Of a DNA stretch of 64,000 nt, positions 10,476-23,620 are shown piece by piece (the stretch's first letter is position 1; each line of letters begins with the position of its first letter). The stretch covers positions 33,934,760-33,998,759 of the forward strand of contig CM032127.1 of the NCBI GenBank assembly GCA_018894105.1, read 5' to 3'. The notes under the pieces were generated by a model, which made no database searches, was not told the origin of the DNA, and saw only the letters and a program-made list of their open reading frames with translations. Origin of the DNA: Jacaranda mimosifolia (taxonomy: Eukaryota > Streptophyta > Magnoliopsida > Lamiales > Bignoniaceae). Made by a program: the position numbers and the translations under genes.

Positions 10476-12646
10476 TGTTGGAATAGAGCCCTGCAAGCCA
10501 ATAAGATTTACATGTATACTATTTCACTTGTAATACAATCTTAATTGAATAATATTATTTATAAATGGGCATCTTTATCTTATGCTTATATTACCTCACT
10601 AGTATTTGGTTGAAGCCCTTAGATCGCACAAAACTGTAGGACTTGGTCATGTACTAGGTAGCGATCATGGAATAAGTCTTACACAGTCATGATGTTAAAC
10701 ATCCCAAGTCATAGAATCTTATGAGACAGGGCATCTAAGATTTGGATAGACTTGCACTAATGATGGATAATCCAAGGGTTGGATGATGCTCTATTCCATA
10801 AGCAAATCATATGAGATATGGGTGCATGTTAGTGAGTGCTTATTAGAGAACAGAGCATTGGAGACCCATCCGAAGAATCTACTGGGTAGTTGTAGTGGCA
10901 AGTTCTCCATCTTACACTAGTGCATATAACTAATCCTTTGACCAGAGGATCCATTGTAACCTTGTGTTTAGGTCCTCATACATTGACTCATCTCTGGTCA
11001 CCTAGTAGGCCATTCGGGTTGTGTTTGGGTATGAACTATTTAGACATGGAGGTTTATAAGACCCAAGATGGGATTTGGCTCCTTGTTTTTGTGAAGGGCG
11101 AGTGCATCTCCTATGCGCTCTATACCGATCGATTCCAAGGAATCCATGGCTAAGGTAGTGTGATAATTTGGAAAAGGGTTTTCCAAAGATGAGGTCACAA
11201 ACCAAAAACAAACATTAAGAATAGATGCATAGTATCAAGGCTATTAATGAGTCGAAAAATATCTTACCCTAGGCTTCTTTTATGGAGATAGGAGACCAAA
11301 GGACCGTATTTGCATGGTATACGTAGAGCCAATTGTTGGGCTCCACGGGCTTAAGGTTGTACATCGACCATGGAGATTGGGTACTCGTCAATTAATAGAG
11401 ATTAATTGAATTGAGTCGGTTAGTTTAAAGGAGTTTAGACTAACGTGCATAAATGGTATTCTAAAGTCGTAAAGGTTGTGAGCCCATGTCCAATGAGTGG
11501 TAGAACCTAATGGGTCACATAAAAAATCTAATTGGAAATCCTACATGATGAAGGGAATTTTCTAAGTGTTAGAATAATTCCAAGGTGATCGAAAATTAAG
11601 GGATTCGGTTGATGAAATTTTTAGTCATTTTAACTTAATCAATTTAATTGTTAAATTGATCAAATTAATTTGAGGAGTTAAATTAAGATCAATTAAATTA
11701 AATGTTAATTTAATTTGGTACCACATGACAATTAATTGATCAAGTTAACTTGAAGAGTTAAGTTAACTAAGACCAATTTAAAGAGTTAAATTAGTTAACT
11801 TAACGGTTAAGTCAAAGTTTAATTAAATTAAAGTGATGAAATGATTTTGGAGGGAATATTCACTTGAAATGTTCATTTGGTGCGAAATTAGAATTTATGA
11901 AATTCAAATTCAACAAAAATTCACATGCAACTCGCAAGATGCTTGCAAGTTGGCATGCTTAGGTGGCACCCCTCCTTGAGGAAGGTGTGATGCCACCTTG
12001 GCATCACACCATCCTCCCTCTATATATAGATATAGGGGGGGCGGCCACTAGCAATAATTCATTCACACATTTTGTCCATAAAGTTAGATCCAAAATTCCT
12101 TCTAAAATTGTGATTCTTACATGAGTTGAGGTTTCTCTCTCTTCTTTATCTTCCTCACCATTTTCGGGCTCCTACCAAGCTCTCTTTCATCTTAGTTTTT
12201 CCATCTGAATTAAGGAGAAAAAGTATTGTCCATTGGTGTGTGGACTTTGACATTAGAGGCAAGATGATTTCGGATTGCTTGCTTTGGTGATCATCGGTTC
12301 CAGTAGTGAAGTTCTGGACTCTGTTCGAGGCATTGTCAGAGGCATTGGAGGATGAATTTCTTACTGGAAATTATCCATTGAGTTTTCGAAATTGTGGTCC
12401 ATATTTGGCTTGAATCTAAGGTGATTTGCCCAATCAAAAGTTGATCACACCTTGCTGCTCTAGAAGTTGTCTACTTTCAGGACAGAAAGCACAAGTTCAA
12501 GTTTTGGTTGGATTTTGCTTGAGAGGTAACAATATGACCTTGATCCATTATATTGGCATGATTCAGATCCTTTTCGTGGTGTAAACTAAGTTAAATTTCA
12601 ATTTTTAAATGTTTTAAATTGGATCCTTAGTCTTACACCTCTTTCA
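10476..12646 (+). repeat. RT3 5' LTR
   Basis: 2171 bases, TGTTGGAATAGAGCCC to ACCTCTTTCA. U3 is long and contains an AT-rich block (about 11635-11835) built from repeats of GAGTTAA and GTTAACTT. The promoter region is at about 11984-12035 and the R/U5 part follows. A donor-like AGAG/GTAACA lies at 12522-12531. It is one of the most complete LTRs in the window. Confidence 0.93.
11984..12028 (+). promoter_or_regulatory. RT3 LTR promoter: palindrome plus TATA box
   Basis: A perfect inverted repeat, GGTGTGATGCCA (11984-11995) and TGGCATCACACC (11999-12010), has a 3-base spacer. It lies ten bases before CTATATATA (12020-12028). The same pair recurs in the LTRs at 18391-18435, 26805-26850, 51114-51158 and 62659-62704, and on the minus strand at 38841-38886. 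The TATA box is the likely core promoter; the palindrome is a candidate protein-binding site. Confidence 0.7.
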
Positions 12647-12648
12647 AG

Positions 12649-12660
12649 TGGTATCGGAGC
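12649..12660 (+). promoter_or_regulatory. RT3 primer-binding site
   Basis: TGGTATCGGAGC, one base from the initiator tRNA-Met complement TGGTATCAGAGC, two bases after the LTR end. Confidence 0.9.
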
Positions 12661-14511
12661 CTAATTTCATACTATATTTTGGATTCTCTGTTGATTGATT
12701 CATGTGATGAATTGATCTAGATCTTCAAACACTTGATCCAAAATATATATTGGATTGTTTGTATGATGATGCTTGTGGCTCCTTTGATGATGAATAGATA
12801 TTATGCTAATATGTGGTTTAATTGCTAATTTATATGTTTGTGTAATTTGATTCATGATTAGCTAATGTTAAATTTTGATTTAGCATTAGATGATGTTATA
12901 TGTTGATATAACATGTTATATTTGGCCTTAATTTGTTTTATGCATTTTTGGATCCAATTGGATTGGATGTAATTGGAGATTTTTGGAAGAGTGTAATTCT
13001 CACTTAAACTTGATTTTTGAAGCATGTTTGAGCATTGGAATTTTTAGCTTTACAAGGTGTTTTAGATTTGAAATTTCATCTATATTGTGTGGAAATGATG
13101 TTTAGAAGTTGTTCTAAATGTTTGATTCACAAAAAGGTTGAGCAAAATGGCCTTGAACCATGTGATCGAGCAACGGCCTAGTTGTGCGCCCAACATGGGC
13201 GGGAAGCGTGCTAGTCATGGGTTTAGCTAGTTTTTAGCTTGATTTTGCCTTCCTTTTGTGATCAAAAGTGTATTGTTTCACACATAATAGATGCACAACT
13301 GTTGGGTAAGTCCTCAAAATTATGTTTGACATTTTTTATGCTTTCTTAAATCTTGTTAAAGTTAGTTTCCAATTGCTGCAAAAATAGGATGCATAAATGT
13401 TATGCTTGTTTTTGCTTGGCCAATTAAATGTTTATATGATAAGCATTTAATTGTTGGAATTGAATGTCGATTCTTGATTTATTTATTGTTCATTTAATTG
13501 TTGAATGGATGATGAATGAATGGGGATGATCATGATCCTTTAATATTTATTTGTTTTAAGTTGTTGAAATGAGTTGTATTAAATTGGGGCTTGCATGCCT
13601 CATAATTTCTATCTTGTAAATGTTATGAGAGTAGAATCACTAGGAGTGAGGTTTTCTTTCTCATGTAATTGTTGCAAGGAGCAAAGAAGATCATTGGAGG
13701 CATAAAGACCCATGAATGTATGGAATACATTTTTGTAATATCATAGGAGCATGATAAGCGCATTTACTTATTTATACTTTCCATATCCTATTGATGTATG
13801 TGATGCCTAGATTAGGCTATAGAAAACCTAAATAAGAAGATAAAAAATTGGTGAGATCTTTGCAAGTAAGTTAAAAATCCCTCTACTTAGAATGTCTAAG
13901 TGCTCTCAAATATCAAGTCAAAATGGATATAAATTAAAAGGAGTTTTAAGTAATCTATGCCTTCTACCAATAGTATATGTCATGATGATGCTACCAAATT
14001 TATGCGATGGCACTCGATTACAAGGTCACATTTAGGAGGAAAGCTATGATCATATACTTAGCATATGATGCACCTTTGATTTGAGGCATTCCACACATTA
14101 GCACTCGATCATGGAAGATATTGTGGAGCGGTCTTGAATCAAAGTTTGATTGGTAAGTCCAACTTAACACTTAGTAGTGTAGATTTTGCACAAGTCGTAG
14201 GTCTATACGAAAAGTGAGGCAAAATATATCAAGAGTTGCATATGATGCAATTAGCAAGTGTTGCTTATCCTTGGATTATTTGTAGATAGCACTCGGTTAT
14301 AGGGGTCTACTTGCAAGTTTTGGAGTCTTGATTATCACTAGGAAATATGATTTCCAAAATTCTTCTAGGCGTTGAAGGATTTGATAAAATAGTGGGAGAA
14401 AAACATGCTTAAAAGACCATAAACATGTTTTCAAAATATCAAATATTCAATCACACACTCATACTCTCTTTTATCAATTTTTTGTGGATTTGTGAAATCT
14501 TCAAACTCAAA
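12661..14511 (+). other. RT3 5' leader
   Basis: Untranslated leader of 1.85 kb. It holds a GC-rich island at about 13150-13220. Four spaced motif copies occur near 14006, 14099, 14187 and 14286 (GGCACTCGATTACAAGGTCA; GCACTCGATCATGG; GCACAAGTCGTAGGTC; GCACTCGGTTATAGGGGTC). The expected acceptor before gag reads TTTTTTGTGG rather than TTGTAG, so it is mutated in this copy. Confidence 0.7.
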
Positions 14512-16774
14512 ATGGCTAACAATCTACTCATAATGATTTTGGAAACCAATAAACTAATCGGGTGCAATTTTCGCGATTGGTTGAGAAACCTCAAAATAGT
14601 GCTTAACTCCGAAAAGAAGACTTATGTTCATGACGCCACCACTGAAGGCCATAAATTGTTCATGAGGTTTGTAGATGATGATCTACAAACAAGGTGTCTT
14701 ATGATGGCAACTATGTCTAATCAGTTGCAAAAGACTTATGAGCATATGAAACATATAAGTGAGATCTATACACACCTACATGAGTTGTATGGTGTCCAAA
14801 ATAGACACAAACGGTTTGCTTTGTATAGAGAGCTCTTTAGAAATGGTGGCAAGGCTACTAAATATAGTACTCTCAAAGGTTATACCAAAAACACCACATG
14901 AGATGTGGTATGGCAAAGCACCTTTGTGCAAGTTTATAAGATACCCTAGAGAGTCTATAGGTTATTATTTTTATGATCCCTCAGAACAAAAGGTCTTTGT
15001 CTCGATGAATGCCACCTTTTGGAAAATGTGTTTCTATTAGATAGAAAATGCATTGTTGTTGAACTTGATGAAGATCAAGATGATCAACAAATCCCACAAG
15101 TTGTGAAACGAGTAGTGAGCCTTATACACAACCTGTACATAGGTCAGACTGAATCAAGAAGCAACCCAAAAAGTTTGAATTTCTTCATGAGATGGGCCAA
15201 TTGGATATAAATCCGAAGACCTACGTGGAAGCCATGTTGGACATAGACTCGAGACATTGGATTGAGGCCATAAGATCCGAAATGGGCTCTATATACTCCA
15301 ACAAAGTATGGACTTCAGTATATCTACTAGAGGTATCGTACTCGTTGGTTGCAAGTGGATCTATAAGAGAAAGCTAGGAGTCGATGGAGAGATTACGACC
15401 TTTAAGGCGTGACTAGTGGCAAAAGGTTATACTCGAAGACCTAATTTTAATTTTGTGGAAACCTTTTCACCAGTTGCAATACCTAAGTTTATTCGAATTA
15501 TACTTGCCATAGCCGTAATTATGACTATGAGATATGGGAAATGAATGTGAAACTGCTTTCCTCAATGGCAACATTGAAGAAGAAATCAATATAGAGCAAC
15601 CACAAGGTCTAACATCTAAGGGGAGTAACCAAAAGGTTTGCAAACTCTGGAGATCCATTTATGGACTCAAGTAAACGTTCGAAAGTTGGAACATACATTT
15701 TGATAATGCAGTCAATTCTTTTAGCTTTATCAAAAATATGTATGACCCTTGTGTGTACAAGAAGGCGAGTGGAAAATATATAGTTTATTGTGCTTCATGT
15801 GGATGACATCCTTCTCATTAGGAATGAGGAGGCATGTTAGATTGTACTAAAGCATGGTTATCCACTTAATTCTCTATGAAAGATTTGGGAGAGGCATCCT
15901 ACGTATTATGAATACATATCTGTACAAATAGATTAAAAAAAATGCTAGGGCTATCCCAAACCCAATACATTGACGAAATACTAAAGCGATTTAATATGGA
16001 AAAATCTAAGAAGGGGTTCCTTCCTATAGGATACGGAATTTTTCTCTCTAAGTCTATGGCCCCTAAGTTTGAGGCTGAGAAACAAAAGACATCCTGGATA
16101 CCTTATGCGTCCGCTGTAGGAAGCATAATGTATCCATTTTAATGTACAGGACTGAATGTAGTGCACGCTCTAAGTGTCACTAGCTATTTTCATTCTAATC
16201 CCGATGAATGCCATTGAATGGCCATTAGAACAATCCTTAAGTACTTGAAAAGGAATAAACACTTATTTTTAGTTTATGGCTATGGAGAATTGAAACCTGA
16301 GGGGTTTCAAATTCAAGTTTCCAATTCAATGTACATGACCTAAAATCCACCACTGGATTTATTTTTTGCCTTAATGATTGGGCGGTGATGTGAAATAGTT
16401 TCAAACAAGATACCACGGCCAACTTAACCTCTGAGGTAGAATATATTACAACTACGGAAGCTACAAAGGAAGGTGTTCGGATAAAAAGCTTCATCCAAAA
16501 GTTAGATGTAGTGCCCAACATGTCAAAGCCTGTGGTTGTCTTCTATGACAACAATGGTGCAGTTGCACAAGCTATAGATCCAAGATCTCATCAGCGGTCC
16601 AAGCATATATTGAGGCAATACCATTTGATCCAGGAGATCATAAGTAGAGGCAACATTCAAGTGGAAAGAGTTGCCTCGAAAGAGAATATAGCAGATCCAC
16701 TGACAAAACCCCTATCACAAAAGGTCTTTGAAAGACATGTTGAGATGATGGGTCTTATGACTATGGGGAAATAA
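14512..16774 (+). pseudogene. RT3 gag fused by deletion to integrase tail, RT and RNase H
   Basis: Gag starts at ATG 14512 and is recognisable for about 110 residues (TNKLIGCNFRDWLRNLKIVL; YEHMKHISEIYTHLHELYG). At about 14845 it joins in frame to the integrase C-terminal side (KNTT, then EMWYGKAP and YYFYDPSEQKVFVS near 14900-15000). The rest of gag, the zinc knuckle, protease and integrase core, roughly 1.9 kb, are missing. RT follows: DSRHWIEAIRSEM near 15240, an active site reading HVDD at 15796-15807, and YIDEILKRF near 15970. RNase H ends in a clean frame 16511-16774 (SKHILRQYHLIQEI, LTKPL). Stops and shifts occur throughout RT. It is a non-autonomous deletion derivative. Confidence 0.88.
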
Positions 16775-16776
16775 CT

Positions 16777-16794
16777 TTAGGGCAAGTGGAAAAT
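16777..16794 (+). promoter_or_regulatory. RT3 polypurine tract
   Basis: TTAGGGCAAGTGGAAAAT ends exactly at the 3' LTR and begins two bases after the pol stop codon. Confidence 0.8.
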
Positions 16795-19031
16795 TGTTGG
16801 AATAATGCCCTGCAAGCCAATAAGATTAGCATGTAAACTATTTCACTTGTGATGCATTATTGATTGAATGATACTCTTAATAAATGACCATCTTCATCTT
16901 ATGCTTATATTACTTCACTGGCATTTGGTTGAAGCCCTTAGATCGCACAAGACTACAAGATTTGATCACGCGTCACGCACTAGGAGATGATCATGGAATA
17001 AGCCTTACACAATCGTGATCTTAAACATCCCAAGTCATAAAATCTTACGTCAGAGGGCATCTAAGATTCGAATAGACTTGCATTAACGATCTATAATCCA
17101 AGGGTTGGATGTTGCTTCGTTTGATGAGCAAACCATATGAGATATACATGCATGTTAGTGGGTGCTTGTTAGAGAACAAGGCATTAGAGACCCACTCGAA
17201 AATCTACTAGGTAGGCGTAGTGGCAAGTTGATAGTGGCAAGTTCTCCAGCTTATGCTAATGCATATAATTAGTCATTTGAGTTGAGGATGTATTGTAACC
17301 TTGTGCTTAACTCCTCATATTTTTACTCATCCCTGGTTGCCTAGCGGGTCGTTCAGGTTGTGCTTGGGTATGAGCTACTTAGACATGGAGGTTTATGAGA
17401 TCTAAGATGGGATCTGACTTTTCATTTTTGTGAAGGGCGGGTGCATCCTCTATGCGCTCTATAATAATCAATTCCAATGAGTTCTTGGCCAAGGCAGTAT
17501 GATAATTTGGAAAAGGGTTTTCCAAAGATGAGGTCACAAACTAGAATCAAACATTGAGAATAGATGCATAGTATTAGAGCTATTAGGGAGCCGACAAATA
17601 TATTGCCCTAGGTCTCTTTCACGGAGATAGGAGACGGAAAGGCCATATTTGCATGGTAGGTGTAGAGCTAGAATGGTTGACCAAAATCATTCATTCAACC
17701 AATTGTTGGCTTCATGGGCTTGAGGTTGGACATCGATCATGCATATTGGGTATTCTTCAATTAATAGAGATTAATTGAATTGAGTCGGTTAGTTTAAAAG
17801 AGTTTAGATTAATGTGAATATATGATATTCTAAAGTCACAAAGGTTGTAAGCCATATCCAATGAGCGGTAGAACCTAATAGGTCACACATAAAAGCTAAT
17901 TGTAAATCCTACATGATGAGGGGAATTTTCAAAGTGTTAGAATAATTCAAGGTGACCGAAAATTAAGGGATTCGATTGACGCAATTTTTAGTCATTTCAA
18001 CTTGATCAATTTAATTGTTAAATTGATTTAATTAATTTAAGGATTTAAATTAAGACCAACAAAATTAAATATTAATTTAATTTGGTGCCACATGACTATC
18101 AATTGGTCAAGTTAACTTAAAGAGTTAAGCCAACTAAAACTAGCTTAAAGAGTTGAGTTAGTTGACTTAACAGTTAAGTCAAAGTTTAATTAAATTAAAG
18201 TATTTAATTTAATTAAAGTGAAGAAATAATTTTAGAGGGAATATTCAAATGAAATGTTCATTTGTGTGGAATTAGAATTTATTTGGTAGATTGTAGATTT
18301 CAAATGAAATTCAAATTCAACACAAATCCGTATGCAACTTGCAAGATACTTGCAAGTTGGCATGCTTAGGTGGTGCCCCTCCTTGAGGAAGATGTGATGC
18401 CACCTTGGAATCACACCATCCTCCCTCTATATATAGATATAGATGGAGATGGCCACTAGCAATAATATTTTCACACATTTTGTGCATCTAAAAGTTAGAT
18501 CCAAAATTCCCTCCAAAATTGTGATTCTTCTTCACCTCCCTCACCATTTTTAGCCTCCTACCAAGCCCTCTTTCTTCTTAATTTTTCCAACTTAATTAAC
18601 GATAAAAAGGATTGTCCATTGGTGTGTGGACTTTGACATTAGAGGTAAGACGATGTTGGATTCTTACTTTGGTGATCCTCTATTTCAGTAGTGACTTTCC
18701 GGACTCTTTTAGGGGTCTTTCTAGAGGCGTTTGGGGCTGAATTTCTTACTGGACATTTTCTATTGAGTTGGAAATTTTTTTATCTAGATTTGGCTTGAAT
18801 CCAAGGTGATTTTCTTGATCAAAAGTTGATCATACCATGCTGCGCCAGAAGCTATCTGCATTTAAGAAATGAAGCACAACTTCAAGTTTTAGTTGGATGT
18901 TGCTTGAGAGGTAACAATCTGACCTTGATCTATTATATTGGAATGATTTAGATCCTTGTGGTGGTGTAAACTAAGTTAGATTTTGGTTTTTAAATGTTTT
19001 AAATTAGATCCATAGTGTTTCACCTCTTTCA
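16795..19031 (+). repeat. RT3 3' LTR
   Basis: 2237 bases, TGTTGGAATAATGCCC to CACCTCTTTCA. It is colinear with the 5' LTR, including the palindrome (18391-18402 and 18406-18417, one arm mismatch), TATA (18427-18435) and donor-like GAGAG/GTAACA at 18911. Confidence 0.93.
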
Positions 19032-22000
19032 TGTGGGACATTCTTTGTCTCTCGTTGTCAATCTCAGGGGCCATAGACTTGGAGAGATGAATGCCATGTC
19101 CCATAGGAAGGAATCCACTATTAGATTCTTCCATACTAAACCTGTTTAGTATCATGTTAATGTACGTGGTTTGGGAAAGCCCTAGCATCCTCCTCGATCT
19201 ATCTCTAGAGATATGTATTCCTAATACGTAGGATGTTTCATGGCGAATTCCTAATACGTAGGATACGTATATTGGCATGTTTCTGCCTCATTCCTAATGA
19301 GAAGAATGTCATTGACATAAAGCACAATAAACTATACACTACTCCTAATAGCTTTCTTATACGAACATTGTTTATACACATTTTTGAGAAAGCCAAACAA
19401 TTTGACTGTCGTGTCAAAAGGTATGTTCCAACTTCGGGATGCCTGTTTGAGTCCATAAATGGATCTCTGGAGTTTGCAAACCTTTTCCTCACTCCGTCTG
19501 ATGTGAAACCTTATGATTTGCTCCATATGGACTTCTTATTCAATATCTCCATTGAGGAAAGTGGTTTTCACATCCATTTGCTATATCTCGAAGTCATAAT
19601 ATACAGCTATGGCAAGTAGAATCCGAATAGACTTAGGCATTGCGACTAGTGAAAAGGTTTCCTCAAAATCGATACTGGGTCTTTGAGTGTAACCTTTTGC
19701 CACTAGTCGCGCCTTAAAGATTGCTACCTCTCCATCGAGTTATAGTTTTCACTTATAGATCTACTTGCAACCAAGGGAAGCTATTCCCTTCAGTGGAGCT
19801 ATCAAAGTCCATACTTTTTTTGAGTACATGGAGTTTATTTCAAACCTCATGGTGTCAAGCCAATGTCCTGAGTCTATATCTAGCATAGCTTTCTCATAGG
19901 TCTTCGAATCATTATCCATTTGGCCTATCTCATGAAGGAATCTGAACATTTCGGATTGTTTCTTGATTTGATCCGACCTTCTTAAAGGTTCTACGTAAGG
20001 CTCCAGATGTTCACTTATTTTTACTACTTGTGGGATTTTTTTATCAGCTTGAACTTCATCAAGTTCAACAACAATGCCATTTCTACCTAATAAAACTTTC
20101 TTTTTCCAAAAAGTAGGCGTTCCTTGATATAAATACCTTTTGTTCCAAGGGATCATAAATGTAATAACCTAAAGACTCTCTTGGGTATTCCACAAACTTT
20201 CACAAGATGGATCTACTATCCAACTTGTCTCCTACTATCTGTCTCATATAGGCAGGAGACCCCCAAACCCTAAGGTATTAGTAAAAGGGCGCTTTGCCAT
20301 ACCACATCCCATGAGGTGTTTTCAGAACCAACTTTGATGGTACTACATTTAGTAGCATTGCCACTGTTTGTAAGGCATATCCCCAAAAGGATATGGGCAC
20401 ATAAAAAAAGCTCATCATGGAACATACCACATCTAACAAAGTATAGTTACAACTTTTAGCTATCCCATTATGTTGGGGTGTGCTGGGTGGAGTCCATCGA
20501 GAGAGAATCCCATTCGCTTTTAGATAATCTAAGAATTCAGTACTTAAGTATTCGCCACCTCGATTCGATTGAAGAGCTTTAATACTAAGTCCTTTTTATT
20601 TTTCCACTTCATTCCTATACTCTTTAAACTTTGTAAAGGCTTCGGACTCGTACTTCATAAGATACAAGTGTCCAAACTGACTATAATCATCGATGAAGGT
20701 GATGAAGTAAGAATAACTTTCTCTCGCACTAACTCGTAGTGGGCCACGAACATTTGTATGGATCAAATTCAAAGGACTTGTGGTGTGCTTTATTTATCGT
20801 ACAGAAGGAGTCTTGGTCATTTTTCCCTTTAAACAAAATTCACAAGTACAAAAATTCTCAATAACACTAGCGCTTAGTGCTTTAAGAGCCTCTAACTTGT
20901 TCATCCTATTTTTAGAAATATGCCCAAGTCATGCATGCCACAACATAGCATCTTCATGGTTATCTTACTTTCTCTTACTTGATTGAATGTGCATTAATGA
21001 AGGTTGGGAATCAAGTATGTACAATTTGTTAATTAGTGTACCTTGCACAGTTAAAAAACCATTCTTCAATGCTATCAACATCCCCTTTGATATAGAAAAA
21101 TCAAATCCTTCATTATCAAGAACGGGAATTGAAATAATGAGCTTAACAAGTTGGGGTGCATAATAGCAAGGATATAACACAATACAAGCATTCCCCAAGT
21201 CTAACTTTCTACATCTTGGATGGTGGCAGCAAATTTTACTCCATTTTCGAGGTAGAGGATCTTATCCCTTTCACATAGACTCTTTCTTCTTTCCATCCCT
21301 TGTAACGAATTATAAAAGCGAGAAACACATGCGGTATCAAATACCCATGAGGAAAAATTAATCGTTAAGTGCACTTCAAAGAAGTACATACCCTTCCCAA
21401 GAGTGCCAAGGTATTCCTTGTAGTTTCTTTTCCAATGCCCCTTTTCGCCGTAGTAAAAACAAGTTGCATCGGTTTTGTCCCTTTTTTCTTCTTAACTCCC
21501 CCCAAACCTTTCAAGGGTTGCCTCTTTTTCAAGGAAGAACTCTTCTTCCTCTTACCTCCCTTTCTAAGACCCCTAGGGCCCTTTAACTTATAGGTGGAAA
21601 CAAACATAAGAGGCTTTTCCTTTTTCATAGTTGCCTTGACAGTCACCATCATGTTCACCAATTCATTAATCATTACCTCTTGCATGGACATATTAAAGTT
21701 CATAACGAATTGGTTGAATGAACGGGGCAATGATTGTAGAATCAAATCCACGTAGAGATCATTGTCCATTACTATGTCTAGTTGTCCAAGCCTTTCAATG
21801 AGTCCAATCATCTTAAGCCCGTGATCATGGACACTTGAATCCTTTATCATCCATGATCTAAAGAGTTTTCTAGACAAAGCAAAACTTTCTTGTGTTAATT
21901 AAACACCATACAACTCTTGTAGGTGTTTATAGATCTCACATGCATGTCTCATATGCTCGTGAGTCTTTTGGAGTTTATTAGTCATGGAAGCTATTATGAA

Positions 22001-22215
22001 GTATCTCACTTGTAGTCATCATCCAGAAGTTTAGTGAACACTTCACGGGACTCATTGGTGGCATCATTACCCAAGGTGCCCCACCGACATTGATCAAGTA
22101 CTTAAGTCCTCTTTTCGAAGTCAAGAATGATTTTAAGGCTCCTTAACCAATCACGAAAGTTAGGCCCGGTGTGTTTATTAGTTTCCAAAATGCTTGTGAG
22201 TGGATTTTTAGCCAT
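19032..22215 (-). pseudogene. RT2 gag-PR-IN-RT, upstream half
   Basis: Minus-strand polyprotein from ATG 22215 down to the RT3 insertion. Gag: a clean 170-residue block at 21365-21877 covers the second half (MNFNMSMQEVMINELVNMMV). Protease: WVFDTACVSRFYNS near 21350. The integrase region, 20900-20200, is recognisable but the first catalytic Asp is Asn (IHTNV) and the second reads QSNRGGEY. RT start: 20160-19760 (DSGHWLDTMRFEI, KKVWTLIAP). The RT active site is YVND at 19308-19319. Frameshifts separate all blocks. Together with 9789-10475 it is a full-length but dead polyprotein. Confidence 0.87.
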
Positions 22216-23008
22216 TTTCTTTTTGAAGATTTCAAAAATCTACAAGAGGTGAAAAAAGAGTATAACCATATGATTGGATTTGGATATTGAAAACATGTTC
22301 ATGCTCTTTCAAACATATTTTCCCCTCATTATTTCATCAAATCCTTCGCCCCCTAGAAGAATTTAGGAAATCTCATTTTCTAGTGAGAATCAAGATCCTA
22401 AGGACTTGTAAGTAGACCCCCGCTTCAAGTGTCATCCATAAACAATCGAAAGGTAAGTAGCACTTGCGAATTGCATCACATACAACTCTTGATATATTTT
22501 GCCTAACTTTTTATGTAGATACCCCGCTTCGAGTGCATCTACATTACTTAGTGTTAAGTCAAATCTACCAATTAAACTTTGATTTGAGATGGCTACACCA
22601 CATACCACGACTTGTGTGCCAATGCATGGAAGTTCTCAAATCAAAGGTTCATCGTATGCCAAGTATATGCTCACATCTTTCCTCATAAATGTGACCCTCA
22701 CTTCAAGTGCCATTACACAAATTCGGTAGCATCGTTATGGCATAAACTATTGGTAGAAGGCATGAATTAATTAACATTCCTTTTAACTTGTATCCATTTT
22801 GATTTAATATTGAAAACACTTAGAAATTCTAAGTGGAGGGTTTTTGCTTGCAAAGATCTCATAATTTTATCTTCTTATTTAGGTTTTCTACAAATAAGTA
22901 AATGCGTCCAGCATGCTCCTAGGGTGGGACGACCATGAGCCTAACCAAGTGGTGCACTCAAAGCTATAGGTGCACCACTTAGTTAATTTTAAGTGAGTTG
23001 ATTAAATA
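22216..23008 (-). other. RT2 leader, gag-proximal part
   Basis: Leader sequence directly upstream of RT2 gag. It has a pyrimidine tract and TAG (minus strand, AG at 22240-22241). Four motif copies lie near 22690, 22598, 22516 and 22413 (for example AGTGCCATT / GAGTGCATCT on plus). It stops where RT4 is inserted and continues at 37169. Confidence 0.7.
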
Positions 23009-23620
23009 TGATGGAATAGTGCCCCGCAAGCCAATTAGATTGGCGTTGTTAACTATTTCACTTGTCATACAATCTTGATTGAATGATATTAGTAATATGG
23101 CCATCTTCATGTTATGCTTATATTTTCTTCACTGGCATTTGGTTGAAGCCCTTAGATCACACAAAACTATGGGACTTAGCCATGCATTGGGTGGTGATCA
23201 TGGAATAAGTCTTACATAGTCGTGATCTTAAATCTTCCAAGTCATAAGATCTTAAGAGACTTGCACTAATGATGCATAGATCTAAGGAGTAGGATATTGC
23301 TCTATTCCATGGGCAATCCCACACAAGATATGGATGTATGTTAGTGAGTGCTTGTTAGTGAACAAGGCATTAAAGGTCCACCCGAAGAATCCATTAGATA
23401 GCTGAAGTGGCAAGTCGGTAGTGGCAAGTTCTCCCACTTATGCCACTGCATATAATTAGTCCTTTAACCTAAGGATCCATGGCAACCTTATGTTAAGCTC
23501 CTCATGCTTGGACTCCTCCCTGGTCACCTAGCGGGATGTTTGGGTAGTTATTGGGCATGAACTTCTTAGACATGGCAGTTTGTGAGATCCAAGATGAAAT
23601 CCAACTCCTTGTCTTTAGTG
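23009..23620 (+). repeat. RT4 5' LTR, truncated
   Basis: The first ~610 bases of the LTR only. Match to the 3' LTR runs to CTCCTTGTCTTTAGTGAAG and then jumps into RT coding sequence. The promoter, PBS, leader, gag, protease and integrase are deleted. Confidence 0.85.

Larger units (their letters stand above)
10476..19031 (+). mobile_element. RT3, complete-ended copia element nested in RT2
   Basis: It has two LTRs, PBS, leader, an internally deleted polyprotein and PPT. It is flanked on both sides by TGTGG (10471-10475 and 19032-19036). Joining the flanks gives ATAAGGTATGTGGGACATTC, which matches the uninterrupted RT region of RT5 and RT10. The LTRs have diverged strongly: I count about 16 differences in the first 100 bases, so the insertion is old. 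Confidence 0.93.

Noticed and set aside
12649..12660. tRNA-like match
   Set aside because: It is the 12-base primer-binding site complementary to a tRNA end, not a tRNA gene; no cloverleaf can be drawn.
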